Assembly (NCBI RefSeq): GCF_001625305.1
Contig: NW_017804242.1
Location: 124,001-188,000, forward strand
DNA: 64,000 bases
Reading direction: 5' to 3'
DNA from: Branchiostoma belcheri
Lineage: Eukaryota; Chordata; Leptocardii; Amphioxiformes; Branchiostomatidae
Shown here piece after piece: positions 1-13,416 of this stretch (positions are counted from its first letter, which is position 1; each line of letters begins with the position of its first letter). The position numbers were made by a program, and so were the translations under genes. The notes beneath the pieces are model-generated. The model saw only the letters and a program-made list of their open reading frames with translations. It was not told where the DNA came from and made no database searches.

Positions 1-306
1 CTGAAACACCTGAAACAATATTCCCGAGAGCCCCTTGATCAAATATTGAACCCTGGCGGCTGATAAGGCCTTATTTACACACCGCTATTGACAGTTGACG
101 GCAGCCACCTGTGGGGACCGCTCGGCTTGGGGACCGACCAGTGGATATACAGTAACATACAGTCGAACCTAGCCTGGAAATATATATATATATATCTATC
201 TATATCTCTATCTCAATATCTATCTATCTATCTATCTATCTGTATATGAAGAGAGAGAGAAAGAGAGAGGGAGAGAGAGAGAAAGAAAGAGAGGGAGAGA
301 GAGAGG

Positions 307-359
<53 letters not shown>

Positions 360-3300
360 CTGAGGACTCCTCTATATTGGGACTGAGTCCGACTGACATA
401 CAGACTAACAGAGCCAAACCTGAGCTGGAAGTACTGGGGGGATATGCACTTTTGTGTACACTAACTTGAACCAATAGTCCAACCTGGGCTCGAAATAATG
501 GGTACTGTGGTAACCAAAACTTAGTTGTGCACCCAATTTTTGATTGCACCTAGATATTTGTTTAGGATTATGTTTGTAAATATACTATCATACACTAATC
601 TAGTATACAGCATATTATTGACAGAAAAAACAATGAAACCTCTGTTGTACTACAGTACAGTACTTTGTTTTTAAGATTTTAAATTTCAGATTCAAGCTCT
701 GATTGTCCGAGGACTGTCAGTAAAGATAGGGAAGAAAAACAGAGACTTGCCTCAGAACTGGGGCACTTTTAAAGTTGTAAAAACAAAAGTAAACAAGAGT
801 AGAAACTGTACTATTTCATGGTCCAACCAGACTTATGAATACCTGGTATACCTCATAAAAAGGCCCTTCAACTGTTTTATCAGCGTTGTGGGTCAATAAT
901 AAGAAAACAGCTCTTTGAAACTTGTCACATTTAAAGCAAATTCATCACCGTGTAACAGGTAGCCAGGCCAGTATAGCTGTCAATCTTCAACTGGACAAAG
1001 TCCATTGAACTGAGGTGATAACAGAACAGACCCATGTATGGAGGGAAAATTTGGCACCCTGCCCTGCAACCATGGTCTTCCTCTCTTTGCAAGTTGTTGG
1101 CAAGTCTTGAAAAATCCCGAGCTAGAGGTCTGCTCAGTCCATTTGTCAGACCTGCCGGTTGCGTGTAAGTAAGAAGGCCTGGAGCTTGTATATGCATGGA
1201 TATGCATGGCTAGGGCATTAAAACCTGTCTCTAACTGTAATACCTCCTCGTGCATACCACACTTACCCTCTTATCCTTGAACTGTATGTGGGTAAATCAC
1301 ACAACAAACAACCCAGTAAAACTGCTTTACAACATCTGCACATTTCGTTGATGAAGGTTAGACATCCTGGTAATGAGATACACAGGCCAGTTGCTGAAAA
1401 AGAGTAGTAGTGGATGCTACTTGAAATGCCTGACAGTTTTAAACATCTATTGAGGCTAATATCCAGATGCTACCTTGAATGACAGAATTCCTGAATAACC
1501 GCACATTTCATTTCTCTACAATATTTTCCACACAAACCACTTCCAGAGACAACTAAGAAAAGTTTATCTGAAAAATAAAAGTAAGTGCAGTAAGTAAGTG
1601 AATACAAGGGGTACAAAATAAACTTATCCTGTCTCCCCTCATGACCCTATTGATTCTACTCTGCAAAATGAAAAAGTTCTAACATCTCAAGATGGTGTCA
1701 ACAGAACGCTCATTTCTCTCCAACCCAGTCAAAACACAAACTCAGTAGGAAGTCAGCCAGCCTTTCTCAGCCAAACTCAGTGAACCTTACCAAACCAAAG
1801 CCACCAACCTCCTGTCTTCATTTACAAACAGAAGAGAGAAACCCAGGTCCCCAACTCTCTCTCTCTCCCATCATCGCAGGACCACACATCACTTTTGAAG
1901 CTTCTCTCGTCCAGAATCATAATAATGAAGTGATATCTAAGAAGAAAACCTCGCTCGGAGCCCACCTACGATTTCTGTTTTGGCCCAGGTTTTAGTTGTG
2001 CTAAGGAAAGAAAAATAAAGGCCAGGAAACGTGATCCACCCAATCTGCGGTCCCCTGTCTGTCTGCTGCCCTATAACGGCTGTTAGTCTGACAAGGTTGG
2101 AAATTAACCTTCTCAGATGGAACCCAAACACCAGAAACTCAAATCTAGTTCCACACATCAAGACATGCTCCAAACTGCGGGGTTATGGAAGTGTGGGAGA
2201 GGATTTGCGAGAGAAGGCAGCCTGGCGGGGCAAAAACACAATTTTCCCAGCCAGCTTATTTCCAGCCGTGCCTGCCACCTTGATCCTTCTGACACACACA
2301 AGCTGGGCCCAAGGTTACCCAGGCAACTCCACCGTTCAATGGTTCTTATTGTACGGGAGCGCTCGATAATAACTGCCCACAATTATGAGCGTTTTGTCAG
2401 TCGGTTTGTTACATCAAGGGCAGGCGAATGTTCGGAGGATCACTCCAGGCCTACTCAACTGCTCCCTTCCGATCTGTGTGAGCTACCGTACCATTATGCC
2501 CTTCCAGAAGTCACCGTACACACAACGAGAGGTCGGTGGCATTTAGGCAACAAAGGAGGGCAGGACCCGCATTACGTTTACAGTGCAGATGCGCACGGAC
2601 TAACCGCATTTTTGTCCACCCGGAGTAACTGCCTCAGGCCTGGAGGCTACGGCCGGACACCTGGCAAATGCACGTGGGAACAAAGAACGAAAACAAGCGC
2701 CGAGCTGCGCAGGCTCGCTAACAAAGGGGCACGGCCAAGTTTACGGAAGCGAGCTCGAGCCAGCCGTGTTTGAAGTCGGTATGGACCGTAATCCCCGTCT
2801 ACAAATTATCACCGGGAAAAACTACTGGGAAACCAACACGCCTGCAACTTCAAAGGGTCCCCCAGAAATGTTGGAATACCTTGGCAAGCTACCCCGTGCC
2901 CGGAATGCCAAATTAGGTTAAGTTAAGAAGGCGAGGGAAAGAGAAATCCCCAACACTGGACCTCCCCTTCCCTTGTACACTTCATTCCGGGGTGGAAATC
3001 GCTGCAAAGTGGTTCCAATTAATGAACTTGTGCCTGTTGATGAGTTCAGATGGGCCTACTTATTGCGATGGTGAGATATGATGGGGAGGGGGGCCCAGGA
3101 ATCTAGACCTGCATGGGGTTAGTGGAGGAAACACTGCAACTAAAGGGCGAGAGAAGATAGAAAGAAAAATTTCAGATTTTGGCCATTTCCTCACCATTTT
3201 CGACAACATGTTGCTAGTAAGGGAACAGTTTAGATCTGCACCCACTAAATCTATTTTTCTCTACTTTCCTAGGGTCAATATCTCAGGGACTCTCAGTCAA

Positions 3301-5280
3301 TGGAATATAACAAAAAGTTCTTGACAGCCTAACTAAAAAGCAAAATGCGTACTGTGTACATTGAAGGTCCTTTCACTTCCCTTGTAAAAGATATTCAATT
3401 CAGATAAGATGCATCACAATTTGTCATTATTGTATGTAACTTGTCAAAACTATCATAACAAACATAAAACAAAAGAAATTTACAGTTCTGTTTAATTGTC
3501 CCATACATACTGTATATAATTTCCAAATTAAAAACACTTCCACTTTGTACTACATGTTTTTTAACAGGACCAAAGGTTTTTTTTCACGCCATTCGTTTGC
3601 ACTGCCTTAGTAATACCAGGGGTGTACAAAAATTCTGGCCTGTTTCAATATATGGGGCATGCCCTCGAAAACTTGCAAGTGTTTACCCAATACTGTAGAG
3701 TCCAGGCATTGCTGTGTACAATCCTGGGACTCTATTTGAACACCATCGGCAACTTTTCACTCACGTCGGATCGCCGTGCTTATTGTACATGCCCCGCACA
3801 CACGCGCGTCTCCGACTGCTAAAAAACTCCCCCACCTTCAGCGGAAGTTTCTTGTCTCTCCTGTGTCCAGTTTTAGACAATACAAACCTGTCCTAAAGAC
3901 AGCGCGGACGTCACTTGTGACGGGACTTTTTAATTAAGACTCGTGATGGATTGCTCAGAAAATCCTTTCAACTCCGACTGTGATTGATGACCTCCTGTTC
4001 ACCTGGCCTGATACCTGCTGCACCCAAGGACAGCCACAGACAAAATCAAACCTCGTAAAAATAACCAAAAGGCGTTTTCTTTTCACCTCATCTCTCTTTG
4101 AACACTTCTTGGGGGAATAAATTAAGGTGCAGAGATTTACAATTGTCATTTTACCATTACGGAATGTCACTCAGAGACAGACTTTTATAGGTTTCTACAT
4201 GATAACGTTACCGATTCAACTGAGCAGAAACAGTAAAAACTCTCGGAGTTGTCTGTTCAAAATAAAGACATTGATGACTCTAATTCAAAGCCCTGACAAA
4301 AATTATTACAAAATTTTCTTTCATAAACATCTTACAAAAACTATAAGAGAATGATAATAAGACAAAGCTCCTAACAATGCAATACTCCGTAAGTCAGAGT
4401 AACTTTTTGATCTCATACACGTATACACGCAAGACTTCCAATAGTGTGCATTATAAAGTATACATGCCATTTTCACTGAAGTTGAACCTACCTACAAACA
4501 CACAAGTGATTCAAAGTCACATAAAAATAACCATCCGACAAAGAATTTTCCAACCTGTGGCATCTGGATTACAACAAACTTCCCTAGCAAAAAAAAGAGT
4601 AAATTTTGTTTGTTTTTGCAGAGTCCCATATAGTATACACAGTCTACTTACTAGTACTACAGATTTGTTGGCCTCCAACGAATCCTTGCACAACTAACCT
4701 CCTAATGACAGAACAACTCTGACCATATTGTAAACCACGGCATCATTTTCAGACCATTGTACCTGACCATTATTCCCCGCCGGTTTGCCATTCTGTCCCC
4801 GAAGTTGCCAATTACAAAGAAACCCGACCAACAATAGAAAATATTACCCACACTTCAGTAGTCACACCTCGGCGGCTAAACAACACTAAACAACACACTC
4901 GGCAAAACAGATCTCTTCTGGGGATTAACTCAAGAGGTGGATACAGGTGTCCTCTGGGCTCCAACAGAATAGAAAAACACCGATGCAAACAGATATACCC
5001 ATGATTTAAATAGAGCCAAGCTTCAGCTTAGTTTTGACATGTTTTTAGGCATTTTTATCTGGCTTTTTTACTTGTTGTACTGGTAACTTTTCTGGGATGG
5101 CATGTTTAATACTGCCTGGCCAGTTTGATACTGTGTTTCAGCCACCAAATGATCTGCCCTGAGACTACTGTACGTGATTTCTCTTAACGTACATCAGAAG
5201 TGATTGACGCTCACACCTCAGTGAACAGCGTTGTAAGAAACCATCTGAATCTGCTTACCGAGTTGAGTTTCTGATGCTTC
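1..5280. other. no gene recognised
   Basis: Apart from the microsatellite at 181-358 and a repeat fragment at 1345-1445, nothing identifiable. A GC-richer patch at 2400-2800 has a 218-codon plus-strand frame without recognisable motifs. Confidence 0.6.
181..358. repeat. compound microsatellite (TA, TCTA, GA)
   Basis: TA run, TCTA tetranucleotide run, then about 110 bases of GA/GGGA repeat. Confidence 0.95.
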
Positions 5281-5411
5281 ACCGTGAGGACACCGCTGGC
5301 ACGTTTCGTTCGTTCCTTCCCCCTGGCAGTCAGATGGCCACCATTACGCCCGACAAATTTCCCAGGCCTTCGGAAAAGCTGTTGCTCCGCTGCAAACAAC
5401 AAAACGCCTAC

Positions 5412-5580
5412 CGCTGTAGCCGCCGCTAGCTGCATTCCACATTCCGGCACAAACTGCCCCTGCCAGCGCCTGAGCATTCACTCCCGCTGAGCCACCATTG
5501 GCACCTTCCAGCCCTCCACAAGTCGTTCCATCTGTGCCCTTTGAACCCAATACTGTAACAAATACCGGCGACCCCTGACC
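5412..5580 (-). CDS. weak internal exon candidate (Gly/Ala-rich)
   Basis: 169 bases between CACCACAG and AGCG|GTAGGC sites, open in phase 0, reading GQGSPVFVTVLGSKGTDGTT and then a Gly/Ala/Ser-rich stretch ending MWNAASGGYSG. GC-rich against an AT-rich background. No homologous family recognised, and it could be chance. Confidence 0.25.
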
Positions 5581-6076
5581 CTGTGGTGCCAGGGAGACAG
5601 GAAAGTCTGCTCAGTAGGATTGAGGGGAAACCATGCATGGCAAATTCATTTCGGCGTCCTGGCCTCTGGTGGTCGCGGATAAAAGAATGGACAAAAGAGC
5701 GAATGAGGCTACACATGGAGTGTTTTTAGCGCCAGAGGCGACAAAACACTAACATTGTGATCGTCTGCGATCCACACTTTTCCAGGTTTTCTCCTACCCC
5801 AACCTGCCGACAGAGGAGTCAAGAATCACTGTTGTTCCCAACAATGCCGGGATTGACCCAACAGAAGTTTATATTTGAGGCTTTAAACTCCTGATAGAAT
5901 GATAAGATACAAAAGAACAAATGGGGCTGTGCACACGGGGTATGTAGCTTGCCCCCGGGCCACAAACTTCGAGAGTTGTTCGGGGAGATAAACACGTTGG
6001 CTAAACATGTCTGCTGCTGCTACAGTCACCTCAGGTGTGGGGAGTTTGTCTGATCCTGACAACAGCAGTATGTGCG

Positions 6077-6265
6077 TACTCTCCAAGCAGAGGCTTCGGC
6101 TTATTTTTGCCGTGTTGTTTGGGATTTTTGTGCGACTTTCTTTTTTTGCACTGTAATTTTTTCTTTACACAAGCCCTAAAAAATTCCAGTACAAGAAAGA
6201 AGGCCCAAGAAAAACACCTAAAACATGCCAACAATAAGCCGAAACCTAAACCTCTGCTTGGAGAG
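6077..6265. mobile_element. foldback MITE, TACTCTCCAAGCAGAGG family
   Basis: Terminal inverted repeats TACTCTCCAAGCAGAGG and CCTCTGCTTGGAGAG, with inner arms also partly complementary. Further copies at 47608-47768 and, more diverged, 63445-63590. Confidence 0.7.
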
Positions 6266-7655
6266 CAATATAAGGGGAGCACAGTAAACACAACCAACTG
6301 GAGTATAAAAGTTTTAGGATGTGCCTGTAGGAAATATGGTGACAAGCCATGAAGAAGATTTACTGAACTGGGTCAAGAGACACTTGTTGAATCCACACGT
6401 TTTTTTCTCTCTCTCAAAGATTGACGAATGACCAACATGTTTTACTTCTTACATGATCTAAGGTATGTTATAAAACACATCCAAATAAAAGACTTATACT
6501 TCTTCTGTGTACATTAAAAAGCACAGATCTTCAAGAAAAAAATACTCGAATCAGCTGACATGCCAACTATCTATCTATCAATCAACCTTTGACTTGAAAA
6601 CACATCTTATAAACATAAACAACCTTTTATAGAGCTGAGTAGATTTGGTGCAGTGTTTCAGTGCAGGTTCCTGGGACAGAGAACAGACAATAGTGGCAGT
6701 GTGGCCTGCTCTACTGTCCATCACCCACACCATACCTAATACTTCCCAGGTGTGGGGAGAGAACACAGCATAATGCATTAGGGATGCATTCCTCACCCTT
6801 CACTCCGGCTTACCATCAAGAACTATCCAACAAGTAACGCTTCTTAAGTTCTTACCTGTACATTGCTTTACACAGGGACTATATGGTAACTTATTGGTAA
6901 GGTATAGAGACTAGTATACAGAAATTAATTAAATATATTCTAACAGGACTAGGATTCTATTTTGTAACAAAAAAATACATGTATTGTTTTATTTATTTGT
7001 TTATTCATTCTTTTTCATAATTTTAATTGGAACTTACATTGCAAGAATAAACTCATTTTGATTTTGAAAATCTAGTACTGTTCTTACTTCCCTTTAGCTC
7101 TTGTATAAATGTTAAGGTAAAGTAGGCAACACTGCTGTGCACAGTTATCCTTATGATAGTACTTTCAGTTTCATGGTCTTGTAAGACAGACGAAATGCCT
7201 ACTACTAGTGTTACAGACTAAGACAGTCACTACCTTAGTCAATGGTTGGACTGATAAAACTAAAAATTTGGGTCAAGTAAGTTGTTTCTTCTCTCTACTG
7301 AAGTAAGGAAAGTAGCCAACGCCAGTTTTTCTTGTGGGAAAAGACAGTTTCAGAGTTTCCTACCTGTTGCTTTAGAAGGGAAGAAAAGCAAAGTGGCCCA
7401 CTATGCAAGAGGGTTTGTTTCAGCATCATTCATATTCAATCTTACAGAGTACAGGTAGTTTTGGCTGGGTGGGAACCCCAAACACAACTACAAGATATAG
7501 GAACATGATACATTCATTCTTTCAAACATGGGTCAGTTTCAAGTTAATTTACCAGTGTGATTTGTAAAATGTGTAACAAGGAAGTCTGCAATACCAGGGG
7601 TATGTAACAATGTGAGATGTAATATGTATGACTATGACACCAGCAATGGCTGCCA

Positions 7656-7765
7656 TAGCCTGGGTGCCAGACCCACAGCACTATATACAACATATGCTCA
7701 AAGTTATCCTGTGCACACTGGATAACTGAGCCTAGTTGTGTGCTGTACGTCTGGCATCCAGGCTA
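7656..7765. mobile_element. TAGCCTGG-family MITE
   Basis: Inverted ends TAGCCTGGGTGCCAGAC and GTCTGGCATCCAGGCTA, same family as 10208-10307. The left flank TGGCTGCCA reappears after the right end once the nested element at 7769-7960 is removed. Confidence 0.75.
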
Positions 7766-7768
7766 TGG

Positions 7769-7960
7769 GAGGGCCTGCAAGCCCTTTTTCGTAAGGTTTC
7801 GTAATTCTTAGGCAGCCTCCGCAAAAATCAACGTAATTCGTAATTGGACATTAGCCGCAAATCGTAATGTCGTAATCAGCTCTGAGACTTTAACGTAATT
7901 CGTAATAGGCGGCGAAAATTTTGCGTAATTCGTAATCACTACCCCCCCTTGCAGGCCCTC
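7769..7960. mobile_element. MITE nested beside 7656-7765
   Basis: Inverted ends GAGGGCCTGCAAG/CTTGCAGGCCCTC, flanked by direct CTATGG repeats (7763-7768, 7961-7966). The interior has several CGTAATTCGTAAT units. Confidence 0.75.
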
Positions 7961-9345
7961 CTATGGCTGCCAGTGATCCACTTCTACTGTGGCAATCCAA
8001 ATCACATCAAATCACATCAGTGTGATTGATTTATATCAGTACAAGTGATTTGCCATGTCCCAAAAACTCCACAGTTCCAGACTTCACGGCCAGCCAGTGG
8101 TAGGCCAAAAGTGTGCGACAGTTCGGTGATTTGCCTACCAATAATTTGCATATGCCTTCACATAATTTGCATGTAAACCATGTAAACAAAAAACAACGAT
8201 CCCTCATATTCTCCAGCCTGTTTAATTCTTCAGACTGAGCTGTCTCTTTCAGGAGGGATTATCCCTTCACACATGTCCCAGAGCTACACTTGCTGATAAT
8301 CCTGGCTATAAATGTAACTTAAATCACAGTGACACATACATAAATACCACTTGCCTTACTGTCAGGGATGAACAACAATGTGGTAAATTATACAAACCAA
8401 ACCAAATACATGCTCTGTACTAACCATTAACCTTGACCGGATCTAAAGTTACAAGGTAATTTAGTATATAAGACATTTGTATACCTTGTTTCCAATGTTG
8501 TTTAAAGTTAAAAATTTTGATCCAACACAAAAGTTTTCTTTACTTGAGCTTTCGACCAGTCATTCTGGTCTTCCTCTGTACTAGCTAGACTCAGAGTTTT
8601 AAAACGTTTTAATTTTAAACATGCAACACAGATGAACCTTCTTTCATGATAATATTTTTACATCATAGGAATTGTTTCCAATGTTGTTGTTTTTTAACTA
8701 CATTATCTCCAATCAAAGCACAAGACAGTTGACTTGAAATATCCTCTTTCAACCAGTTTACTCAACAAGCCCAGACAAGTTTTTATCAGAGTCATCCGAA
8801 CCTCCAGATTTCACAACAATCCAGGTTCTAACATTCCTAGTAGGACCCTCCTGATCATCATTGAGGTCTACATGTGAAGCTCTCTGTCAACTTCACAATA
8901 AAGAACAAACCCCTATCACGTCAACAATGAAGGTTAAACATCCAGGTAATGCGATATTCAAGAAAACAGTTCAAGACTGTCAACTACTGGAGTAACTGGC
9001 TAAATTTTGAAAAACTACTGGCTTTTCAAACTCTCAAGGTATCTAAGTATCTATCCAGTTGCTTGAGACTCAATGAGAGGCCGTTTTGTGGTAAAACAAG
9101 GTCAGAGTCAGACATCCAGGTAATAACTTAAATAAGACAAAAGAAAGAGACACAAGAAAATAGCTACTCAAGAAACTGGATAGATTTAGAAATACTACAC
9201 ACAGGCCTTTCAATGTTCAAACCCTAGCCAGTTGCTTGAGTAGTTATTTTTCTTGTAAAACTCTAAAGCCAGTAACTGCTTTTTTTTTTCAACTTGTAAA
9301 ACCCTCACCAGTTCCTCTCTGCAGCCACAGAACCCAATAGGACCT

Positions 9346-9455
9346 GCACTAATTACCTCCATGGAGGTAGCTCCATGGAGGTAGCTCCATGGAGGTCATT
9401 AGTGCAGACCTGCAGCTGAAATTTTCTACCTCCATGGAGGTAATTAGTGCAGACC
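9346..9455. repeat. palindromic CTCCATGGAGGTAG repeat
   Basis: Inverted flanks CTGCACTAATTACC/GGTAATTAGTGCAG surround short tandem palindromes centred on CCATGG. Looks like a small foldback element with internal expansion. Confidence 0.6.
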
Positions 9456-9742
9456 CCTCTCACAGAACCTCCCCTCCCCTCCCCATCCCTGCTCCAGGCC
9501 TTGCCCCTAAATCCTATCAAAATATCATTAATCTCCCCACCCTACAGCACAGATTGTTTTCTTTTCTCCCTGCCTGCATCTTTCCCAGACATCTTGGCTC
9601 TCCTCCTGGCTGTTATTGTAACTTGTTTCTCCGCCTGTGGAAGTAATTATTGGGGAGCCTGTGAGGCTGCAGAGGCAGTAAACTAGCCTGCTCCCGAGGT
9701 GGACTTGATAAGGTGCTGCAGATCTGGGGCCGCGATACGTAC

Positions 9743-9782
9743 TTGAACTTGCGGACGGGGTCACCCCCTGGCGCAGGGCATG
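9743..9782 (-). CDS. weak internal exon candidate
   Basis: A 40-base GC-rich segment between a good acceptor (CCCTTCCCAG) and a good donor (TTCAA|GTACGT). Two of its three frames are open, one reading GGDPVRKFK. It cannot join the 11982-12025 exon directly without an in-frame stop. No family recognised. Confidence 0.25.
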
Positions 9783-9859
9783 CTGGGAAGGGAGGGTTAC
9801 ACATACCAGCTGGCCGCAGCGGTGATCATGTGACAGGGATGGGTTATGTCAGGCTGGGC

Positions 9860-10390
9860 TGACAGACAAACATGCCACAGTCCTGCCTGAAGTAGGGCCA
9901 CACTGAGAACAGCTCAGGAATCCACCACAATGGTCACAACTAAACAGTAGCACAGCAATTTGGCTGGTAGTTCTACATCTACATTCTAGACTATAGTATA
10001 CTGGACAAGACCCTCACCACGTCCAGGTGATGCCACAGTCCTGCCTGCAGTAGGGCCACACTGAGCACAGCTCAGGAATCCACACTGATCACAACGAAAC
10101 AGTAGCACTACAATTTGGCTGGTAGTTCACCCATCAGAAAACCACAAAATGTACAATTGTTGGACTCGACTTGACTTACAAAGTAGTGTTCAAAAATAAA
10201 TCACACATAGCCTGGATGCCAGACCCAAAGCACACTGGACACAAAATATCTCAGTGTGCACTGAGATATTTTGTGTCCAGTGTGCTTTGGGTCTGGCATC
10301 CAGGCTAATCACACAGGAATCCACACTGGTCACAACTAAAACAGTAGCACTGCAATCTGGCTGGTAGTTCTCACACCAGAGAACCACAAA
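9860..10390. repeat. three-unit tandem repeat (GCCACAGTCCTGCCTG)
   Basis: Units at about 9870-9975, 10028-10125 and 10310-10385 share CAGTAGCAC..CAAT.TGGCTGGTAGTTC. The third is split by the palindromic MITE. Confidence 0.65.
10208..10307. mobile_element. 100-bp perfect palindromic hAT-like MITE
   Basis: Two 49-bp arms that are exact reverse complements around a 2-bp centre, starting TAGCCTGG and ending CCAGGCTA. Flanked on both sides by ATCACACA (10200-10207 and 10308-10315), an 8-bp target duplication typical of hAT elements. Inserted in the third copy of a local tandem repeat. Confidence 0.88.
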
Positions 10391-11981
10391 ATATAGTACG
10401 GTACTACCATTATAACTATTTTGGAACTGAAGCTCTTCTTACCTGGCCAAAGGCTACTCTACTCAACTTAAGAAAGAAGTATAGATATGTTTAGAAATGA
10501 ATTGGGACAAACGGTTTCTGAATCAAAAGCTTTGTGCTTAGTCTTATAATCTTAATCATGGCATGGCAAGTGTACTAAACATTATATATAGGCTTGCAAT
10601 GCATTTTTTTTCTTCACATCTTCGTCTTGCAAAAGCTGAACACTATTTGTGAAGAACAAAAGCATTTGCGATATTCTAATAGTATGTATTACTGTAATTA
10701 CAATAGAAATAAGAAGTACTGAAAAATATACACTGCATTTCCTTGCAAAGGAAGACAACAGTCTAAAAGTACTGACACAGTAAATAACACTGTGCGTTGG
10801 CAGAAAAGGATCCACTTTAATAAAGTGGGTTTGGGAGTACATAAAAAGTTAACAACCTGTTGAATCTTGATCACTATTAAAAGTTCATAACAAATCAACT
10901 ATCATCAATTAAGTGTGACAGATTCAGAACCTGAGAAGTGCACACCAACAGATTATCTAACAAATAAACTCAAAATTCCTTTGAAGACAACAAACGATAT
11001 AACGTATGTGAAACAAATGTGACCATCCAAGTCCGCCCTGTTAATCAGACACCCCGACCTTCCTACCTTACCACACCTAATCACGCGTGTAAAGCGCACA
11101 ATTCATCACAAACACTCCACTCAGCACGCAAGATGATCATAATAAATAATGACAACAAATTACGTCCTCTCACATAAGTCACCGGGATCTCGTTATTCCG
11201 TGACAAGACTGGTTTTCAGGCAATTACGGGACTGACTGCACACGAAAAGAGCAGCAGCAACTCTTCCTGACATGATTTTGAAGAAATCTTGAGCTGATTT
11301 GAAGGAGAAGAGCAAGTCAGAAGGCCACCATGGAACATGACACCAACAGTGTTGACCCCTGCGCCGAGGTTAACTATCGGGGTGAACAGATTTTACACCC
11401 AAGTCTTCAAACCACCCTCCCAACAACCACGCAAACCTTCACACGGATTCCTACCACACTAGCGACCGGTAAACTTTCTGTAACACTACTCCTGAACATC
11501 GTTTTTAATTTATAGAGCCCTCTCGGGCAGAAATCGGGGATGCTTTTGACAGCTGCAACCCACAAAGATACAGATCTGAGAACCTATAAATATTCATGTT
11601 CCATTAATTAGAACAATGCAGCGGAGTTTCCATCGCGAGTAGAACTCGCGTCAACAAATAGCGAACTTATGGCCACATCGGGCTCGTTTCAAAATAACAA
11701 GCCACGAATCTAACTCGTAAGGCATGCAGGGACCAGGATACGGGCTGTTTTTGCCGTCTTGGCGCGCAGAAAGTGAACGATGGCGAACAAAGTTTACAAC
11801 TTTCAAAACAATGAATCTTTGCAACTATCTGCAACATGATACCCTCCAGCTATGTGGCCTCAAACAGACGATTCCGGGCGAAAACTGCGAAAATGACACC
11901 CAAACGGGATCGAAGAGTATCTCATGTAGTTCTTCGTGTGAGTTTTTGACACTCTGTGAGGGAAATAAGGGAGAATTTTAC

Positions 11982-12025
11982 CTGAAATTCGAAGCTAATT
12001 CGCGATCCCTGTCCCCGTCAGCCAT
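11982..12025 (-). CDS. probable first coding exon of an unidentified gene
   Basis: CAAGATGG start context at 12025-12023, fourteen codons reading MADGDRDRELASNF, then a CAG|GTAAAA donor. The exon would end with two leftover bases. GC content rises just upstream (12000-12340), as expected for a promoter. The next exon could not be found with confidence, so the gene would run leftward, possibly beyond the window. I do not recognise the protein. Confidence 0.45.
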
Positions 12026-12534
12026 CTTGCCTGGAAATGACCCAGCTGTGGCCTCCCGTCATGCACTAGTGAAGGCATCCAACTATAAATCACAAATCTG
12101 TCCCAAAATCAAGCAAAAACTATAATAAAAGCGACTATCTCTCATACCGATATACGTACAATTAAGATAAATATACATTATCTTATTGACAAGTCCAAAA
12201 ACTCTGAATTCACCCGTATAAAAGACCCAGAGGCTCGTGAGGTGTTTTTAAGTTTAGTTGCGTTCGTGACCACGCCCATCGGGTCAAGGCAGGTCACCGA
12301 GCCAGGAATGTCGCGAAAGAAAAACATCAACATCTCAGTTGGAAGGCTGGCGCTGTTTTAGTTCAGACGCTGGAGTTCTGCAACCGTGCCTCGCACAGCG
12401 GCGCTTCGAAGCAACAGTTGTCGTCTCTGACGTTAGCATACATAATTTTACAACTTTTATAATTACCTATTATCACGGTCTACGTATATTGCAAACAACT
12501 CGACAGCGTCCTCTAGCGGTTAGATTATGAACTA

Positions 12535-12985
12535 CAACTTCCCGATCGGCAGGCAACCAGTTGGGAAATGACACTGTTCAGTTGTTATAGGGCAGCAGGA
12601 ACATGCGGATTCGGTCTCGTCCATCACAACCTCGTCTAAATTCCCGCCATGAACGACAACCAGAAAAAAAGTTATGATTCTGCCTGAAAGAGAATCTGAT
12701 GTTCGACTACAGAGCTCAGCCTCTAGATCATCCCCAGAAACCAGAGATGTCTGTGGACTTCTTCTCGAATCACCACTGCTACACTCTTCCCCTCCAATAC
12801 TCTGCCATGCCCTTCCTCTTGGAGTCAGGGCTTCCAGGTCCTCCTTGGAGCAGGGTTCGGGCAGGAGGGGGCAGACAAGGAGATGTCTCATAGTCTGCTC
12901 CTGCCCACAGTCACATGCAGTTGAGAAGAGCGGCCTAAACTTGAACTTAAGCTCCTACCTGGCCGAAGACATCTACTCTACTCTA
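12535..12985 (-). mobile_element. LINE ORF2 C-terminal remnant
   Basis: Minus-strand frame with CDCGQEQTMRHLLVCPLLPE, a Cys-His motif found at the C-terminus of several non-LTR retrotransposon polyproteins. No RT domain nearby. A short related sequence (ACCTGGCC..CTACTCTACTC) recurs at 10440. Confidence 0.6.
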
Positions 12986-13361
12986 CTCTGAAGTGCAAGA
13001 AGTTAACGTTAATAAAAACGTTAACGGCATTAACTATAATTGATGAAAATCCTCTTTACAATTGAAGAAAGCAAGATACAACTGCACCATTTAAATGCTG
13101 TTCAATCATTCACCAACCTGATGAAATCATCTATGTATACATGAATCATGTTGTAGTGGGATGTTTTTGGTAGTTTGACTATACTACTCAAGCATTATAG
13201 CAAATTTCTGACTATTGTAGATGGTACATTTTACTAAGCAATATGACAAATTTACTATGCAATATTTAACAGAAAATAAACATTTTTGAGCAAACTAGAA
13301 TTTTTGCCTTGTATTTTGTACAGTTGTTTTATTTCAGTGTGTAAAGTGGCCCCCACAACAA

Positions 13362-13416
13362 GGTATGTGTATGTGTATGTATATCTGTCTGTGTGTGTGT
13401 GTGTGTGTGTCTGTAT
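13362..13416. repeat. GT microsatellite
   Basis: TATGTG and GTCTGT units leading into an uninterrupted GT run. Confidence 0.9.

Larger units (their letters stand above)
5581..9340. other. no gene recognised; MITEs
   Basis: Holds the MITEs at 6077, 7656 and 7769 and foldback-family fragments at 8925-9250. The remainder is AT-rich without coding signs. Confidence 0.6.

Noticed and set aside
2117..2773. 218-codon plus-strand open frame
   Set aside because: No recognisable domain, no splice or promoter support, and it lies in a GC-richer patch where long chance frames are expected.
5140..5170. additional full MITE copy
   Set aside because: Only one end-like motif is visible; the other end could not be found.
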